DNA of 12,837 nt from NCBI GenBank assembly GCA_963578625.1, contig CAUZEO010000136.1:1-12837 (forward strand), written 5' to 3'. This DNA comes from CAUZEO01 sp963578625 (GTDB lineage Bacteria > Verrucomicrobiota > Kiritimatiellia > SLOV01). Shown one piece after another: positions 8,557 through 12,837 of this stretch. A program made the position numbers and the translations under genes. Each line of letters starts with the position of its first letter. The first letter of the stretch is position 1. The notes beneath the pieces were generated by a model. That model ran no database searches, had not been told where the DNA came from, and saw nothing but the letters and a program-made list of their open reading frames with translations.

Positions 8557-8571
8557 AGAAACCATGAATGA

Positions 8572-8600
8572 TTGACACCTTTTACTAATACAAATAAACA
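8572..8600 (+). promoter_or_regulatory. Candidate promoter for the coiled-coil protein/protease pair
   Basis: A perfect TTGACA (8572-8577) is followed, after 17 bases, by TAAACA (8595-8600), a poor -10, within a locally AT-rich patch (8578-8615) that contrasts with the GC-rich surroundings. It lies just after the helicase stop and would leave a leader of about 160 bases before the gene at 8766. The rest of the gap (to 8765) shows no RNA gene or recognised regulatory fold. Confidence 0.35.
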
Positions 8601-8765
8601 ATGTGAGATTTAACGAGTTTAGGCCGTTGCAGGTATGCTAGTGATCGGGCATGGCAGGCCAGTATCTGCGGGCAACGGCGCTTAGTGACGCTTAACGGCG
8701 TCTTGTTCGGATAGGATGAAGATGAGAGAAGAGCATAATCGTATCTCCAGGCTGTTTGTGGCGGC

Positions 8766-9242
8766 ATGAAATTTGTGCTGACAACAGTTTGTGGAGTGGC
8801 TTTGGGAGTTACTTTCGCGTTGGCTGCGGACCAGGCACCCGAGTTTACGGAGCGTGATCCGATGGTGGCAACGCGGATGGCGTACGACGCTGCGGTGGAC
8901 AGTTCCGATGACGGCGCGTCGGAACTCGCAGTTGTACGGCGTGATCTTGCGCGAGCGTATGAGCGGCTTGGCGAAGAAAACCGGCTGCTTTTGAGTCGCC
9001 AGGTGGAGATCGAGAGGTCCGATCCAATTGCCAAAAGAATTCTTGATGAGTTGCTGGCGGCCGAGAAGGAAGTCCGCCTGTTACGGAACCGTTTGAAAAG
9101 CCGGCTTGGGGCGATCGATGAGTTTCAAGCACTGGAAGTAAAACGCCGGAAGCTTGTTTCCAAAGTCGAAGATCTTCGCAGGCGTGAGCGTGATTTGAAG
9201 GTAAAATTGACTGAGTCTGTTTCTGAGGAGGGGTCGGAATAA
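8766..9242 (+). CDS. Small exported coiled-coil protein, function unknown
   Basis: 158 residues. The N-terminus is a typical signal peptide (MKFVLTTVCGVALGVTFALA, cleavage probably after residue 20 or 21, before DQAPEF). The mature part is a short acidic linker followed, from about residue 50 to 150, by a charged region with regular Leu/Val spacing (ELAVVRRDLARAYERLGEEN; LLAAEKEVRLLRNRLKSRL; VSKVEDLRRRERDLKVKL). It is almost certainly a helical coiled coil. No cysteine remains near the cleavage site, so it is not a lipoprotein. There is no good Shine-Dalgarno (GTGGCGG just upstream). It lies 60 bases before the large protease gene on the same strand and has no obvious terminator after it, so the two are probably co-transcribed. 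It may be a periplasmic partner or scaffold for that protease, but this is inferred from position only. Confidence 0.75.
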   Translation: MKFVLTTVCGVALGVTFALAADQAPEFTERDPMVATRMAYDAAVDSSDDGASELAVVRRDLARAYERLGEENRLLLSRQVEIERSDPIAKRILDELLAAEKEVRLLRNRLKSRLGAIDEFQALEVKRRKLVSKVEDLRRRERDLKVKLTESVSEEGSE

Positions 9243-9287
9243 ACCCCATCGTATCCGTATCATTTCCGGGGTAATCCCATTTCACGT

Positions 9288-9293
9288 GAAGGA
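9288..9293 (+). promoter_or_regulatory. Ribosome binding site of the protease gene
   Basis: GAAGGA lies 9 bases before the ATG at 9303. It is the clearest Shine-Dalgarno sequence in the window and fixes the start of the protease reading frame. Confidence 0.7.
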
Positions 9294-9302
9294 AAACAAC
9301 GT

Positions 9303-12300
9303 ATGATTCATGCCTCGCTTTTGACTTTGAAGGCACGGCTTTCATCCCAGCGAACCATCCTCCTGGTCGGATTTCTTGTGGGAATCCTTGCCTTGGGGAC
9401 CGGATTGCGAGACCGCAATTCGGAGCGCGAGGATCCTGAGGTGGCAACGCTTCGCGTGGAAAAAAATGCGGAAGGGTTTTCCCTGGATGCGAGGAACGCC
9501 TCTCTTTACGACGTCTTGAATTCTTTGGCGAAAACTTCAGGCATCGAAGTGGAAATTGACCCTGTTCTCAAAAAACAGAAGATCACGCTACGCGCTGAGG
9601 TCCATTCCCTGGAAGAATTTGTGCGGGGACTGGACGAGAATTACTCGCTGGAATTCGTTCGCGAGGGCGATTCCGTACGCCTGGTTGCCGCCAGGCTTTC
9701 CGCCCCGGATGACACTCCGCTAGCCGCTCGGCCCGTTGAGCAGCCCGTATCCCCGTCGGGAGAAGCCGCCGATATCGCGGCCCGAAGCGGGTTGGGCAGC
9801 GAACGCCCGGAGGTTGCGGCCGCGTTGCGATCCACCCCGGGGGAATTGGGGCTGCTCAGCAATGCGGACCGGCCGCTTCATCAGTACCGGCGCCGCGGGG
9901 GCAGTCCGGCGCTGATCATGGCCAATGCAATTCTCGACACCCGGGCCAAGATCGACGAGGGAAAAGACTGGCCTATTCCGCGGCAATTCCGCGCGGCCCC
10001 TTCCACCACGCGCTACATCGTTCAGTTCGACGGCCCGGTGTCCAACACCCTGCGCGCCGGAATCGAAGGGATGGGGGGCGATGTCACCCACTACGTTCCG
10101 AATAATGCATACGCCGTGCGCTTGTCACCGGAACAACGGGAGCAGATGGAGGCGCGACCCGATGTGCTCCTGGTCGAACCGCATCATCCGTACCTGAAAT
10201 TGAGTCCGCATATTCTGAGTTATCTAAGCGGAACGGCGAATGACACCGTCGCCCGCCGGGTAGAAGCCGGCACGTACATGGTCATGCTGTTCAACTCGTT
10301 GAATCCCGACGAAGTGCTGGCGCCCTACAACCTGAATATTCTGCGCCGGCAAACCAGTGGAGAGCGTTCGGTCGTTACGGTGTCGGGTGACCCTCGAGTC
10401 ATCGAGAAGTTGATTTTTGACGACGGCGTTCAATTCATAGAGCCGGAATTTCCGCGAAAAGCGATGAACGATCTGGCCGGTCCGGTCCTCCGGACCACCT
10501 TTTTCAAAAACACCTCCGGTTTGGATGGCAGCGGTGTGATTGTCGGAATTACGGACTCTGGTGTCGACGTCACCCATCGCGGGTTCTCGGTGGATCCCGA
10601 TTCCGTCACCGGACTCAACACGAACACACGTATTATAGCGTACGAGGCGAGAGACGGGAGTTCCGACGGGATCATCGGGGACGCCGACGGACATGGAACG
10701 CACGTTTCCGGCTCTGTTCTCGGCAACGGCGCGCTTTCTGAAACGGCGGTGCTGGTTCCCGGATCCGGAACCGGTCCTTATGAGTCCGGCGAATTTGCCG
10801 GAATGGCGCCGAAGGCGCAGCTGGTAATGATCGAGGACTTCAACAGCTTCACCGACGAAGAGCAGGCGCAACTGGCTTGGGATCATGGCGCGCGCCTATC
10901 CAATAACAGCTGGGGCGCGAGCTTGTTCACCTACGGACTTTTGAGCGCGGTCTGGGATTCCCTGGTTCGCGATGCCGACCAGGATACCAGCGGAAACCAG
11001 CAGATTTCGTTCTTCTTCGCCGCGGGCAACTCGGGCGGCGGCCCCGACGACGGTACCGGCGGGAGCGCCGGTACCATTGGAAGCCCCGGAAATTCGAAAA
11101 ACGTAATCACGGTAGGTGCCATCGAGAATCTGCGGCTCGCGGATAACCTTGCCGGGGCCCTGGAACAGAGCGATTCCGACTGGCAGGTGGCCGGGTTCAG
11201 TTCGCGGGGACCGGTAAGCGGCGCCGATTTCCGTATGAAGCCCGATGTGGTTTCACCCGGCGGGTACGTGCTGTCCGCCCAGTCAGCGGATCAACCGCAG
11301 AGCCCCGATGATTTTCTCGATCCCCTCGATATTTTCGAGCGGGACTTACGCAATAATAACGTGGACACCGGCCCCAAGTATTCGTTCAACAGCGGCACAT
11401 CCATGGCCGCCCCGGTTACGACCGGTAACGGCGCCCTCATTTATGAATACTTTACCGAGATTCTTGGAAGGGACAGCATCAGTCCTGCCCTGATGAAGGC
11501 GGTTCTGATCAGCGGCGCGCGAAATCTGAACTCGTTCATCTACACCCATCCTATTTTTCTGAGTGCGCCGGCCATTGTCCACCAGGGCTGGGGGCGAGTG
11601 GATCTGACCCGCTCGATTCGCGGGCCGCAGACGCAGCCGGCCGACAAAATCATTTTCCTCGATCAGGACCAGACCACTCCGCTCGTTACGGACCAGATCT
11701 GGTCGTTTCCATTGACGATCGGCCAGGGCGAGGGTGGATTGAAAGTGACGATTTCCTGGACGGACCCGCCAGGCACGCCGGGCACGGGTCCGGTTCTGGT
11801 CAACAACCTGGACCTGCTGGTAAGAGCGGCGGATGACTCCGGCTGGCGCGGTAATTTTTGGTCGCCCGACGGACTCCACGCCGAGAAGCTCGATCCGGTC
11901 GACGGATTTTTTGCCGACGAAGTCAACAATGTGGAAGTGATCAATGTCCCCGACCTCCCGCCCGGCGAGTATACCGTCGAGGTTATTGGCGCCGAGGTGG
12001 CGCTGGGACCCCAGGACTTCGCCTGTGTCATCGTGGTGGGAGAGGGGATCGTCGGACGCACAACGGGGCAGAATCACGACATGGTTCTGGCGGATGACGA
12101 TGGTGCGGTGGTGGCCTACGAGGATCTGGACACCGGAGAATTTCAGCAGATTTACCTGAAGAAGTGGCGCGGCGCCATACCGGTCGACCCGGAGGGGCTC
12201 GACGCCTGGAAACTGATGGAAGAGCAGTGGTTCGGTGTCGGCGGCTCGATTTTCGAAACCGGCATCAGCCAGACTCCCGACCCGTCCATGAACCCGAGCG

Positions 12301-12837
12301 TTGCGGTTCGTGGCGACAACATTTTCGTGGCATGGGAGCAGGAAACGTCCGCAACGAATTCGCCGATCACGATTTACGGCCGGTTGTTTGACGGTAGCCA
12401 GTGGATAGCGCTTGGCGATTCGGCGCGCGGCCAGGGGATCGTGAATAACCAGGTTCTCGACACGCTCGATCCTGTCGTTGCGATCGGGGCGGACGGATTT
12501 CCCATCGTTGCTTACCAGATCCCCGTCTCGCCGTTTCCGAAGGTCTATCTCCGAAAGTGGGACGGCAACGCGTGGATCGGCTTAGGAACTTCCGCGTCGA
12601 CCGGCATTCCCGGCACTGTCCATGCTCAAACTCCGGCCATCGCGGTCGACAGCATCGGCCGGGTGATCGTGGTGTGGGACGAGCTTTCCGTGGATAGAGT
12701 TCGGGTTCGAAGGTGGAACGGTGCGGCTTGGGAAACCTTTGACGACGTCGGCTTCGCCCCCAACGCACGGCAGCCTGATGTGGCCATCGGACCGAATGAC
12801 CAGCTCTACGTTGCGTTCCAGCAGTTCCCCGATTTCG
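9303..12837 (+). CDS. Very large subtilisin-like (S8, KP-43-like) protease with STN-like domain, tandem propeptide modules and propeller repeats, 3' end outside the window
   Basis: The frame is open from the ATG at 9303 to the right edge: 1178 residues, incomplete. Order of parts: a basic N-terminus with one hydrophobic segment (19-35), an uncleaved anchor or signal peptide; an STN-like domain (about 52-128, FSLDARNASLYDVLNSLAKT...VRLV), as in secretins and TonB-dependent receptors; a Pro/Ala-rich linker; two propeptide-inhibitor-like modules (about 237-300 and 325-387), each ending in a VEP or IEP motif; and an S8 catalytic domain (about 405-735). The triad is D418 (TDSGVD), H464 (DGHGTH) and S700 (SGTSMAAP), with oxyanion N576 (AAGNSG). 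A KP-43-type beta-sandwich follows (about 780-915, with LKVTISWTDPPG, VNNLDLLV and NNVEVINV). From 925 there are propeller-like repeats. It should be an active endopeptidase of the cell envelope or exterior, self-inhibited until processed. It probably shares a transcript with the coiled-coil gene before it. The substrate is unknown. Confidence 0.9.
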   Translation, partial: MIHASLLTLKARLSSQRTILLVGFLVGILALGTGLRDRNSEREDPEVATLRVEKNAEGFSLDARNASLYDVLNSLAKTSGIEVEIDPVLKKQKITLRAEVHSLEEFVRGLDENYSLEFVREGDSVRLVAARLSAPDDTPLAARPVEQPVSPSGEAADIAARSGLGSERPEVAAALRSTPGELGLLSNADRPLHQYRRRGGSPALIMANAILDTRAKIDEGKDWPIPRQFRAAPSTTRYIVQFDGPVSNTLRAGIEGMGGDVTHYVPNNAYAVRLSPEQREQMEARPDVLLVEPHHPYLKLSPHILSYLSGTANDTVARRVEAGTYMVMLFNSLNPDEVLAPYNLNILRRQTSGERSVVTVSGDPRVIEKLIFDDGVQFIEPEFPRKAMNDLAGPVLRTTFFKNTSGLDGSGVIVGITDSGVDVTHRGFSVDPDSVTGLNTNTRIIAYEARDGSSDGIIGDADGHGTHVSGSVLGNGALSETAVLVPGSGTGPYESGEFAGMAPKAQLVMIEDFNSFTDEEQAQLAWDHGARLSNNSWGASLFTYGLLSAVWDSLVRDADQDTSGNQQISFFFAAGNSGGGPDDGTGGSAGTIGSPGNSKNVITVGAIENLRLADNLAGALEQSDSDWQVAGFSSRGPVSGADFRMKPDVVSPGGYVLSAQSADQPQSPDDFLDPLDIFERDLRNNNVDTGPKYSFNSGTSMAAPVTTGNGALIYEYFTEILGRDSISPALMKAVLISGARNLNSFIYTHPIFLSAPAIVHQGWGRVDLTRSIRGPQTQPADKIIFLDQDQTTPLVTDQIWSFPLTIGQGEGGLKVTISWTDPPGTPGTGPVLVNNLDLLVRAADDSGWRGNFWSPDGLHAEKLDPVDGFFADEVNNVEVINVPDLPPGEYTVEVIGAEVALGPQDFACVIVVGEGIVGRTTGQNHDMVLADDDGAVVAYEDLDTGEFQQIYLKKWRGAIPVDPEGLDAWKLMEEQWFGVGGSIFETGISQTPDPSMNPSVAVRGDNIFVAWEQETSATNSPITIYGRLFDGSQWIALGDSARGQGIVNNQVLDTLDPVVAIGADGFPIVAYQIPVSPFPKVYLRKWDGNAWIGLGTSASTGIPGTVHAQTPAIAVDSIGRVIVVWDELSVDRVRVRRWNGAAWETFDDVGFAPNARQPDVAIGPNDQLYVAFQQFPDF
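12075..12837 (+). repeat. Protein-level beta-propeller-like repeats in the protease C-terminus
   Basis: At least five diverged repeats begin near residues 925, 998, 1057, 1111 and 1158 of the protease (about 73, 59, 54 and 47 residues apart). Each opens with a P-x-V-A-I/V-G-x-D-G-x-x-x-V-A-W/Y/F pattern, and most later carry a strand ending in W-D/N-G-x-x-W. Examples are PSVAVRGDNIFVAWEQ, PVVAIGADGFPIVAYQ, PAIAVDSIGRVIVVWDE and PDVAIGPNDQLYVAFQQ. This resembles blades of sialidase-like or kelch-like propellers, used for binding. The array continues beyond the window, and the DNA itself is not repetitive. Confidence 0.7.

Noticed and set aside
8845..9447. 200-codon ORF on the - strand across the coiled-coil gene and the start of the protease
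   Set aside because: It is antisense to two genes supported by signal peptides and, for the protease, a good ribosome binding site. The product is Pro/Arg/Ser-rich without motifs.

Overview
The window is GC-rich (about 60% by eye) bacterial DNA with large, loosely packed genes. All protein genes lie on the + strand; the one RNA gene is on the - strand. The likely source is a free-living or environmental Gram-negative bacterium, plausibly of the Verrucomicrobiota/Kiritimatiellota/Lentisphaerota/Planctomycetota/Hydrogenedentota type. This rests on the exported TIM-barrel glycoside-hydrolase-like protein, the very large ThuA-like/PHP-like secreted protein and the STN-domain protease. There is no rRNA or marker gene to settle the phylum.

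Left region (1-6070): a 5'-truncated glycoside-hydrolase-like protein of the DUF6259 type. A gap of about 450 bp with no convincing gene follows, then a 1174-residue exported protein. That protein has a ThuA/glutamine-amidotransferase-like N-terminus and a PHP-like fold that appears to have lost its metal ligands. Both proteins look like members of a polysaccharide or glycoconjugate programme, but no substrate can be read from the sequence.

Middle (6071-8556): a short gap with a possible 50-residue ORF, a complete tRNA-Gly(GCC) on the - strand with encoded CCA, and, divergent from it, a DinG-family XPD-like helicase with all four expected Fe-S cysteines. This is a housekeeping block.

Right region (8557-12837): a probable two-gene unit. 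A small exported coiled-coil protein is followed 60 bp later by a very large subtilisin-like protease that runs off the right edge. The protease has an unusual order: N-terminal membrane anchor, STN-like domain (normally found in secretins and TonB receptors), two consecutive I9-like propeptide modules, an S8 catalytic domain with an intact triad, a KP-43-type beta-sandwich, and a series of beta-propeller-like repeats. This is the most unusual object in the window. No mobile element, CRISPR array, phage gene or recognised defence cassette was seen.
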